Assembly: GCA_011799875.1 (NCBI GenBank) | Contig: CM022302.1 | Location: 323,933,114-323,997,113, forward strand | Reading direction: 5' to 3' | Length of the DNA stretch: 64,000 nucleotides | Source of the DNA: Thinopyrum elongatum | Lineage: Eukaryota > Streptophyta > Magnoliopsida > Poales > Poaceae | Shown here: piece by piece, positions 55,785 to 64,000 of the stretch | Layout: every line of letters starts with the position of its first letter | Numbering within the stretch: position 1 is the first letter of the stretch | The notes under the pieces: generated by a model | The model's input: only the letters and a program-made list of their open reading frames with translations | The model's database searches: none | Told to the model about the DNA's origin: nothing | Program-made: the position numbers and the translations under genes

Positions 55785-57125
55785 TGAAAGTGCTAGTGAT
55801 CGACTAGAGGGGGGTGAATAGGTGATTTTTATGAAAGGCTTCAAAACTAGCAAAGTCTTCGAAGACAGACAGTCAAATAACACCTAAACAAGATGAAGCG
55901 AAAGATAAACTACACTAGCCATGCCATAGTCAAAGAAACAGTACAGAGAAAGCACGAAGACAAATAGCGACTAGGAAGAACAGATCTGGAAAGGAAGATA
56001 GTATGTAGCCAATTAAGCAATAAGGGGAGAATGTCTTCAATCAATGTATTCAACCAGAGCAGGCAAGCAATGACTTCACGAAGCTAAATAGTAAGTAAAT
56101 ATTGAAGTGATAGAATCATTTGCTTGACGAAGACAAGTATTTGGTAGACCAGTTCCAGATGTTGTGACAACTGTACGTCTGGTTAGGGAGGCCGATATTG
56201 AACCCAAAAGACCACGTCTTCACCTTATTCCCCTTGAGCTAAGGTCACTTAGTCCTCTCCCCATCACTCAGGTAAGTCTTCAAGGTAGACTTCGAAACCT
56301 TCATAGACTTCGTTCACCGGCGATCCACAATGACTCTTGGATCCTCAAAACGCGATGCCTAACCGACTGGAAGATCACAGTCTTCAAGTGTAATAAGTCT
56401 TTAGATCACACGGACAGAAAGACTTCAGTGATGTCAAACACTCCTTGGGCTCTGGGTGTTTTGGGTTTTGTCCTCGCAAGGATTCTCTCTCAAAGGCTTC
56501 GGAGGTGGGTTGCTCTCAAACAACAAAAGGCGTGCACTAACTCTGAGCAGCCACCAATTTATGGTGGAAGGGGGTGGCTATTTATAGCCAGGGGCAACCA
56601 GGCATGATATGTCCGAAATGACCCTGGGTCCTTGGGGAGCCGACACGTGTCCAATGGTCGGATTTGAAACACACGTGGCAACTTGACTTGGGCTACAAGT
56701 AAAGCTGACTTATCCAACACAGGATATGGTTTTCTCTCATTGTCTTCACTCGAAGACATAGGATTGGGGTTGAGCATTACTTCAGTTTTCTGACTTTGTT
56801 CACTTGGACCCCACTTGACAGTTCGGTGGTTCCTATAACTCAATAAAGAAGAAAATGAAACTACGAAAGAAACTACGTCTTCGCACTCCATTGTCTTCAA
56901 GCGAATGTCTTCACACATCATTGTCTTCGATGTGAATGTCCTCGTGAACCACCATTGTCTTCAATGTCTTCATATATTTTTAGGGGTCATCTTCGATGGG
57001 TAAACCGAATCAATAGGAACTTCTACCTGTGTTCTCCTGTGAATCGCACAAACACATTAGTCCCTCAACCACGTTTGTCGTCAATACTCCAAAACCAACT
57101 AGGGGTGGCTATAGATGCACTTACA
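55785..57125 (-). repeat. LTR of copia element 2
   Basis: It is bounded on the plus strand by TGAAAGTGCTAG at 55785 and GATGCACTTACA at 57125, giving 1341 bp of TG...CA on the minus strand. The primer site lies at one side and a polypurine-like tract at the other, so it joins two internal regions. Confidence 0.8.
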
Positions 57126-57690
57126 ATCTCCCCATTTTTTGTGATTGATGACAAACTAGTTGAAGTTTTCAACGGGGATAAAAATATGTGAAAACTTAAA
57201 AATGTGGTCATTGGCTTCATGAAGTCGAAGGGCTCCCCCTAAAGATGTGCATATAAGTAATTTACTTTTGAATGGAAATGCACATTGCATGTTTTTCTTT
57301 GTGGAGGTCTCCTTCTGTTCATGAAGTCAAATCAAAGTGCATACCGAAATGTATTGAAGATAATGGCATGCACAATGACAAATGGGCATCTGAAGAATGA
57401 CTTCATGCGATAAGATAGATTTTAAACGGCGCATATCCAAAGTGTAGCAGACGTCCATCAGGACTTAAGTGTTACAACTTAAAAACCAAATGTTCATGAA
57501 CGAGAGTTGCAAACTTAACAAAATAGCACCCAACCCAATCATCCCACTTGAAGACTATCAACCCACATGCTTCTTCCTCTTTTTGTCATTGAATGACCAA
57601 AAAGGAATGAAGACATAGGGTGTCTATGCATTCACGGAAGGAGGTGGTGAAGATGTTGTTGCAGCCAGGTCAACGGTGGAGTTGGGTGGT
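57126..57690 (-). mobile_element. 3' internal end of a second copia copy (dimer partner)
   Basis: Read on the minus strand, this segment ends in a purine tract (AAAAAATGGGGAGAT) directly before the LTR start at 57125, as a copia 3' internal end does. Its far end encodes a Ser/Pro-rich C-terminus (TTSSPPPSVNA, then stop) near 57690-57624, plausibly the tail of a 3' gene like that at 28601-34396. It is cut at 57690 by the Athila LTR, with GTGGT as the likely target duplication. Confidence 0.6.
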
Positions 57691-59216
57691 TGATGACCCA
57701 CAAGTATAGGGGATCTATAATAGTCCTTTCGATAAGTAAGAGTGTCAAACCCAACGAGGAGCAGAAGGAAATGACAAGCGGTTTTCAGTAAGGTATTCTC
57801 TGCAAGCACTGAAATTATCGGTAACAGATAGTTTTCTGACAAGATAATTCGTAACGGGTAACAAGTAACAAGTGTAACTAAAGTGCAGCAAGGTGGCCCA
57901 ATCATTTTTGTAGCAAAGGACAAGCCTGGATGAACTCTTATGTAAAGCAAAGCGCTCCCGAGGACACATGGGAATTATTGTCAAGCTAGTTTTCATCATG
58001 CTCATATGATTCGAGTTCGATACTTTGATAATTTGATATGTGGGTGGACCAGTGCTTGGGTGCTGTCCTTACTTGGACAAGCCTCCCACTTATTATTAAC
58101 CACTCTCGCAAGCATCCACAACTACGAAAGAAGAATTAAGATAAATCTAACCATAGCATGAAACATATGGACCCAAATCAGCCCCTTACGAAGCAATGCA
58201 TAAACTAGGGTTTAAGCTTCTGTCACTCTAGCAACCCATCATCTACTTATTACTTCCCAATGCCTTCCCCTAGGCCCAAACAATGGTGAAGTGTCATGTC
58301 GTCGACGTTCACATAACACCACTAGAGGAAAGACAACATACATATCATCAAAATATCGAACGAATACCAAATTCACATGATTACTTATAACAAGACTTCT
58401 CCCATGTCCTCAGGAACAAACGTAACTACTCACAAAGCATATTCATGTTCATAATCATAGGAGTAATAAATATCATTAAGGATTTGAACATATGATCTTC
58501 CACCGAATAAACCAACTAGCATCAACTACAAGGAGTAATTAACACTACTAGCAACCCACAGGTACCAATCTGAGGTTTTGAGACAAAGATCGGATACAAG
58601 AGATAACCTAGGGTTTGAGAGGAGATGGTGCTGGTGAAGATGTTGATGGAGATTGACCCCCTCTCGATGAGAGGATCGTTGGTGATGACGATGGCTTCGA
58701 TTTCCCCCTCCGGGAGGGAAGTTTTCCCGGCAGAACAGCTCCGCCGAAGCCCTAGATTGCTTCTGCCCAGGTTCCGCCTCGAGACGGCGGTGCTTCATCC
58801 CGAAAGCTCTCTTCTGATTTTTTTTCCAGGTCAAAACCCTCCATATAGCAGAAGATGGGCACCGGAGGCCTGCCAAGGGGCCCACAAGCCATAGGGGCGC
58901 GCCCAGGGGGGTAGGGCGCGCCCCCCAGGCTTGTGGCCTCCTGGTGGGTCCCCTATGGTATTTTCTTCACCCAATATTTATTATATATTCCAAAATAATT
59001 CTCCGTAAATTTTCAGGACTTTTGGAGTTGTGCAGAATAGGTCTCTCAGATTTACTCCTTTCCGGTCCAGAATTCCAGCTACCGGCATTCTCCCTTTTAT
59101 GTAAACCTTGTAAAATAAGAGAGAAAAGGCATAAGTATTGTACCATAATGTGTAATAACAGCCCATAATGCAATAAATATCAATATATAAAAGCATGATG
59201 CAAAATGGATGTATCA
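57691..59216 (-). repeat. 3' LTR of Athila-lineage element
   Basis: On the plus strand it starts TGATGACCCACAAG and ends GGATGTATCA, 1526 bp. It is homologous to the fragment at 20525-21069. No protein is encoded. Confidence 0.88.
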
Positions 59217-59232
59217 ACTCCCCCAAGCTTAG
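59217..59232 (-). other. Polypurine tract of Athila-lineage element
   Basis: On the minus strand AAGCTTGGGGGAGT ends directly before the LTR start TGATAC at 59216. This fixes the element's orientation and shows the LTR to be its 3' copy. Confidence 0.85.
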
Positions 59233-60766
59233 ACCTCGCTTGTCCTCAAGCGAAAACCGAAATCGATAATCATGTCCACATGTTTAGAGATAGAGGTGTC
59301 GATAAAATAAAATACGGACATGAAGGCATCATGATCATCTTTAGAACAACAACAAATATTGTCATATAATTTCTTATGCCAAAGTAACAATTCATTCACA
59401 AGGTAAATTATGAAACAAGAACTTTATTGGAAACTAACAAACTATGATCTCAGTCATTGAAGCAACTGCAATTTATCATAACGTAGGAAAGAGTCAATAT
59501 AAGAGCTTTTCAGCAAGTTCACATACTCAACTATCACTTAGTCTTTCACAATTGCTAACACTCACGCGATACTTGTGAGATCAAAGTTTCAATCGGACAC
59601 ACAGAAAGATAGGGACTTATGGTTTTGCCTCCCAACCTTTTACCTCAAGGGTAATGTCAACAATAATAGTTTATGAATATCTACATCCGAGTGGATATAT
59701 ATATCTGGATCTCCCCCCAACATATAGTGCTTGCCAAAAAGAAAAAGTGTAAAAAGAAGAGGTGGTGATCACCATGACTCTTGCATTAAGGTAGAGGAAA
59801 AATAAAAGATAGGCCCTTCGCAGAGGGAAGCAGAGGTTGTCATGTGCTTTTATGGTTGGATGCACAAAATCTTAATGCGAAAGAACGTCACTTTATATTG
59901 CCGCTTGTGATAAAGAACTTTATTATGCAGTCTGTCGCTTTTATTTCTTCCATATCACAAGTTCGTATAAAGCTTATTTTCCTCACACTAATAGATCATA
60001 CATATTTAGAGAGCAATTTTATTGCTTGCATCGATGACAACTTACTTGAAGGATCTTACTCAATCCATAGGTAGGTATGGTGGACTCTCATGGCAAAACT
60101 GGGTTGAGGGATGTTTGGATGCACAAGTAGTATCTCTACTTGGTGCAAAAGATTTGGCTAGCATGGGATGAGAAGCAAGCTCAACATGTTGGAGGATCCA
60201 TGACAATATAACTTCTATTCGGATATAAAGAAACATAACCCATTACGTTGTCTTCCTTGTCCAACATCAACCTTTTAGCATATAATATTTTAATGAGTGC
60301 TCACAATCACAAAATATGTCCAAGATAATATATTTATATGTGAGACCTCTCTTCCTTTATACTTCCTATTAATTGCAAGAACAACCAAAACTGTGTTTGT
60401 CAACTAACAACAAGTTTCATGCGACATACTTCTTATATGTGAAGTCGCCACTTCCCATAAGATCATTATACAATCTTTTTATTTCTTTAATTCTTTATTT
60501 CTTTTTCTCATGATCATAGCAAGAAAGCAAAGCCCTCAACTCAAAACTAATCTTTATTATATAACTCTCGGACTCGATTACATAGAGGGAACATAAAGCA
60601 AAACTCAAAGCTAGATCATACTAAAACTTTATTCTACTAAACCGAGATATAATCAAAAGGATCGAACTAAGAAAAATGGTAAAGATAAAGATGTGATGGT
60701 GACACGATACCGGGGCACCTCCCGCAAGCTTGGCAGTTGCCAAGGGGAGTGCCCATACCCATGTAT
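59233..60766 (-). other. Athila 3' non-coding region
   Basis: About 1.5 kb of AT-rich sequence between the downstream frame and the polypurine tract. No frame over 80 codons and no recognisable motif. Confidence 0.6.
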
Positions 60767-61297
60767 TTAGGTCTCTTTCTTCGGAGATGGTGATGATGGA
60801 GTTTCGGTTAGCTTGATTAAGCTACCCTTCAGATCATGCAATTCTTGGAGTACACATTGAAGCATAAATGCATTCTTCTGAATCTCCTTTAAAAGTTGCT
60901 TATTTTCTGGCCACCATGAGCTTTTCCCTGCACCACTTTCACTTGGACAGGATATATCCCAATTGGAGGGTATGTGTTTGCGAGGAGTATTCTCCACTCC
61001 ATAATTATGAACCAAATTATGAAAGTTGTTTCGATGTAACCTATGTAAGGGCCTCCTAGGAGGAAGTCCTTCTTGTATCTGTTGGCCTTCATGTTTGCTT
61101 GTAGTCCCTGCGGCTTGATGGGGGTTAGGAATAGTGGAGATGCCAGCGAGGGTGCCTCTCTTCGAAGCTGGAGGGTGGACCTTAAGTGAATCCCCTTGAT
61201 CTTCTTCCATCCTGACTTCCTCGGTCTTCGCCCTCCTAAGTTCCATCTGCATTAACCAAGCATTGTCGTCCATGTTGTTGGACGGGGAGGAAGACAT
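60767..61297 (-). CDS. Athila downstream protein (env position), unknown function
   Basis: An uninterrupted frame begins with ATG at 61297 (MSSSPSNNMDDNAWLMQ); an upstream in-frame ATG at 61336 is less likely. It encodes about 176 residues: an N-terminal helix rich in Glu and Arg, a Pro/Arg/His-rich middle, a C-terminal helix (LLKEIQKNAFMLQCVLQELHDLK) and a Ser/Pro/Lys tail. It occupies the place where some Athila elements carry an envelope-like gene. I see no signal peptide or membrane segment, so an envelope role is not supported. Confidence 0.6.
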   Translation of the reverse strand: MSSSPSNNMDDNAWLMQMELRRAKTEEVRMEEDQGDSLKVHPPASKRGTLAGISTIPNPHQAAGTTSKHEGQQIQEGLPPRRPLHRLHRNNFHNLVHNYGVENTPRKHIPSNWDISCPSESGAGKSSWWPENKQLLKEIQKNAFMLQCVLQELHDLKGSLIKLTETPSSPSPKKET

Positions 61298-61336
61298 GAT
61301 GCCTGGCCTTGAAAACTCTGGCAGGAAACAGCTCAA

Positions 61337-61632
61337 AATGAAAACAGGAGATATTGCCGTGGTACAGTGGTCAAAACCTTCGGGAGATTATATAATGAAT
61401 TTTTACCGACCAAAAGAAGTGTTCCACAAGAAAACGGAGTCTGGAGGGCACACGAGGTGGACACAAGCCAGGGAGGCACGCCCAGGGGGGTATGGCGCGC
61501 CCCCAGGGCTTGTCGCCTCCTCGTGCACTTTTTGGACTACTTTTAGCTTTCCTAATTTTTTAAATATTCCAAAACGGAGAAAAATTGCCATTGAAAAAGT
61601 TTTGGAGTTAGTTTACTTACCGTACCACATAC
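61337..61632 (-). other. Spacer between Athila pol and downstream frame
   Basis: About 300 bp with no gene. It contains a GGCGCGCC-like inverted stretch (61470-61505) that resembles a segment of the LTR at 58890-58925. Confidence 0.45.
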
Positions 61633-63642
61633 CTATTCCTTTTCGGGGTCTGAAACGTTCTCATAGGTTTCCCTTATGTACTCCTCCGGTGTTATGGTAT
61701 TAATAATATTGGTCACAACATTTATGGGAGTACCTGAGATGTAATGGTTGATTCTTTGCCCGTTCACCACCTTCGGATTGGTGCCTTCGGCGTTGTTGAT
61801 TTTGATGGCACCGAAACGGTAAACCTCCTCGATAATATAAGGACCTTCCCATTTAGAGAGAAGCTTTCCTGCAAAAAATCTTAAACGAGAGTTGTATTGC
61901 AAGACGAGTTCACCGACATTAAATTCACGCTTTTGTATCCTTTTGTCATGCCATCTTTTAACTTTTTCTTTAAACAACTTAGCATTCTCATAGGCTTGGG
62001 TTCTCCATTCATCAAGTGAGCTAATGTCAAATAACCTCTTTTCACCGGCAAGTTTGAAATCATAGTTGAGCTCTTTAATTGCCCAATAAGCTTTATGTTC
62101 TAGTTCAAGAGGTAAGTGACATGCTTTTCCATAAACCATTTTATATGGAGACATACCCATAGGGTTTTTATAAGCAGTTCTATAAGCCCATAATGCATCG
62201 TCAAGTTTCTTAGACCAATTCTTTCTAGATCTATTATCAGTCTTTTGCAAGATCAACTTTATTTCTCGGTTACTCAATTCTACTTGACCACTAGACTGAG
62301 GATGATAAGGAGATGCAATTCTATGGTTAACATCATACTTAGCAAGCAATTTACGGAAAGCACCATGAATAAAGTGTGAACCACCATCAGTCATTAAATA
62401 TCTAGGGACTCCAAACCTGGGGAAAATAACTTCTTTAAGCATTTTAATGGAGGTGTTATGATCAGCACTACTAGTTGGAATAGCTTCTACCCACTTAGTA
62501 ACATAATCAACAGCAACCAAAATATGTGTATACCCATTGGAGGAAGGAAAAGGTCCCATATAATCAAAGCCCGAAACATCAAATGGTTCAATAACAAGTG
62601 AATAATTCATAGGCATTTCCTGACATCTACTAATATTACCAATTCTTTGACACTCATCACAAGACAAGACAAACTTACGAGCATCCTTGAAAAGAGTAGG
62701 CCAATAAAAACCAGATTGTAATACCTTGTGAGCAGTTCTATCTCCAGCATGGTGTCCTCCATAGGCCTCAGAGTGACACTTGCGTAAGATTTGTTCCTGT
62801 TCATGCTCAGGTACACAACGTCTAATAACACCATCTACTCCTTCTTTATAAAGGTGTGGGTCATCCCAAAAGTAATGTCTTAAATCATAGAAAAACTTTT
62901 TCTTTTGCTGGTATGTGAAACTAGGTGGAATAAATTTAGCAACAATATAATTAGCATAATCTGCATACCATAGAGCATTACGAGAAGCATTTATGACAAC
63001 TAATTGTTCATCAGGAAAACTATCATCAATAGGTAGTGGGTCATCAAGAATATTTTCTAACCTAGACAAGTTGTCTGCTACGGGGTTCTCAGCTCCCTTT
63101 CTATCAATAATATGCAAATCAAATTCTTGCAGCAAGAGAACCCATCTAATAAGTCTAGGTTTAGCATCTTTCTTTTCCATAAGGTATTTAATAGCAGCAT
63201 GATCAGTGTGAACAGTAACTTTGGAATCAACAATATATGATCTGAACTTATCACAAGCAAAAACAACTGCTAAAAATTCTTTTTTAGTAGTAGCATAATT
63301 TCTTTGAGCACTGTCTATAGTTTTACTAGCATAATGGATAACATTTAATTTCTTATCAACTCTTTGTCCCAGAACAGCACCTATAGCATAATCACTAGCA
63401 TCACACATAATTTCAAAGGGTAGATTCCAATCAGGTGGTTGAACAATAGGAGCAGAAATCAAGGCTTTCTTAAGAATTTTAAATGCTTCTACACAATCAT
63501 CATAAAAAACAAATGGAACATCTTTTTGCAAAAGATTACTGAGAGGCCTAGAAATTTTAGAGAAGTCTTTAATAAACCTCCTGTAGAAACCAGCATGACC
63601 AAGGAAACTTCTTATACCTGTGATATCTTTAGGACACGGCAT
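61633..63642 (-). CDS. pol: Athila pol: connection, RNase H and integrase
   Basis: This 669-codon frame starts inside pol ([18 protein letters not shown], the end of reverse transcriptase). RNase H follows ([46 protein letters not shown]). Integrase has HHCC residues ([10 protein letters not shown] ... CDECQRIG) and catalytic blocks [18 protein letters not shown] and [12 protein letters not shown]. The C-terminus includes [12 protein letters not shown]. It has no internal stop, unlike the other elements. A frameshift near 63640, apparently a small deletion, separates it from the reverse transcriptase frame upstream. Confidence 0.9.
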   Translation of the reverse strand: MPCPKDITGIRSFLGHAGFYRRFIKDFSKISRPLSNLLQKDVPFVFYDDCVEAFKILKKALISAPIVQPPDWNLPFEIMCDASDYAIGAVLGQRVDKKLNVIHYASKTIDSAQRNYATTKKEFLAVVFACDKFRSYIVDSKVTVHTDHAAIKYLMEKKDAKPRLIRWVLLLQEFDLHIIDRKGAENPVADNLSRLENILDDPLPIDDSFPDEQLVVINASRNALWYADYANYIVAKFIPPSFTYQQKKKFFYDLRHYFWDDPHLYKEGVDGVIRRCVPEHEQEQILRKCHSEAYGGHHAGDRTAHKVLQSGFYWPTLFKDARKFVLSCDECQRIGNISRCQEMPMNYSLVIEPFDVSGFDYMGPFPSSNGYTHILVAVDYVTKWVEAIPTSSADHNTSIKMLKEVIFPRFGVPRYLMTDGGSHFIHGAFRKLLAKYDVNHRIASPYHPQSSGQVELSNREIKLILQKTDNRSRKNWSKKLDDALWAYRTAYKNPMGMSPYKMVYGKACHLPLELEHKAYWAIKELNYDFKLAGEKRLFDISSLDEWRTQAYENAKLFKEKVKRWHDKRIQKREFNVGELVLQYNSRLRFFAGKLLSKWEGPYIIEEVYRFGAIKINNAEGTNPKVVNGQRINHYISGTPINVVTNIINTITPEEYIRETYENVSDPEKE

Positions 63643-64000
63643 CTAGCATCAACTTTAGCTTTATCAACTTCGATACTTCTTTCAGAAATTTTATGCCCCA
63701 AGACAATACCTTCACTAACCATAAAGTGGCACTTCTCCCAATTCAAGACAAGATTAGTTTCTTCACATCTCTGCAAAACTCGATCAAGGTTGCTTAAGCA
63801 ATCATCAAAAGAAATTCCGTAAACGGAGAAATCGTCAATGAAAACCTCAACAATCTTTTCACAAAAGTCAGAGAATATAGCAGTCATACATCTTTGAAAG
63901 GTAGTAGGAGCATTGCACAAACCAAAAGGCATTCGTCTATAAGCAAAGGTACCGAAAGGGCAAGTAAAAGTAGTTTTTTCTTGATCCTCTTTTGACACAG
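63612..64000 (-). pseudogene. Athila reverse transcriptase (partial, cut by window end)
   Basis: The frame includes MPFGLCNAPTTFQRCM and the catalytic FIDD at 63842-63831, then a connection to IEVDKAKVDA, where the frame shifts relative to the downstream pol. The N-terminal part lies beyond 64000. Confidence 0.88.

Larger units (their letters stand above)
57691..64000 (-). mobile_element. Athila-lineage Ty3/gypsy element (5' part outside window)
   Basis: Right to left it holds reverse transcriptase, RNase H and integrase, a downstream reading frame, about 1.5 kb without genes, a polypurine tract and the 3' LTR. The LTR sequence resembles the Triticeae Sabrina family from memory. It is the least damaged element after the Tat one: a single frameshift is visible in pol. 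Confidence 0.85.

Noticed and set aside
60767..61297. Envelope gene of the Athila element
   Set aside because: The position fits, but no signal peptide, membrane segment or cysteine pattern is present.
1..64000. tRNA, rRNA, centromeric satellite or telomere repeats
   Set aside because: None seen. The only tRNA-related sequences are primer sites and the SINE fragment, which lacks its tRNA-like half.

Overview
The window is intergenic DNA from a large grass genome, most likely a Triticeae (wheat, barley, Aegilops or rye type). It contains transposable elements (TEs) and no host gene, tRNA, rRNA or CRISPR array that I can support. The evidence is the mix of elements: Ty3/gypsy elements of the Tat, chromovirus and Athila lineages, Ty1/copia elements with UBN2-type gag, a CACTA element with TTTGCCGTCTGC subterminal repeats, and the 3' end of an Au-type SINE. 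Family names are recalled, not searched.

Left to right: (1) 1-3766, part of a very long gypsy LTR, minus strand. (2) 3767-4098 and 17451-20524, two pieces of copia element 1 (minus), split by (3) a complete Tat-lineage gypsy element at 4099-17450 (plus) with matching 5-bp target duplications GGTGT. (4) 20525-21069, the outer end of an Athila-like LTR (minus). (5) 21070-28600, the 3' half of a decayed chromovirus (plus) with a 3.95-kb LTR. (6) 28601-35413 and 49465-57125, two parts of copia element 2 (minus), separated by (7) two ORF-poor, TA-flanked, repeat-rich elements at 35414-39366 and 39638-49464; a CACTA element sits at 31627-33420. (8) 57126-57690, the 3' internal end of a further copia copy. 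(9) 57691-64000, an Athila-lineage element (minus) running off the right edge.

The order of insertion can be read from what interrupts what: copia 2 contains the chromovirus, which contains the Athila-like LTR, which contains copia 1, which contains both the Tat element and the left gypsy LTR. That is five levels of nesting.

Most of the protein sequence is broken. In the Tat element one reading frame runs from 5060 to 11401 without a frameshift but holds five internal stops, each of which a single C-to-T or G-to-A transition could create. This looks like decay of methylated, silenced DNA. Two features go beyond the standard retroelement genes: a spliced antisense gene between integrase and 3' LTR of the Tat element, and a long 3' gene of copia 2 that appears to have its own TATA box and leader intron. 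The two TA-flanked elements, with shared ~160-bp repeats and inverted arrays of an AGTTCAA-type motif, are the least explained part of the window.
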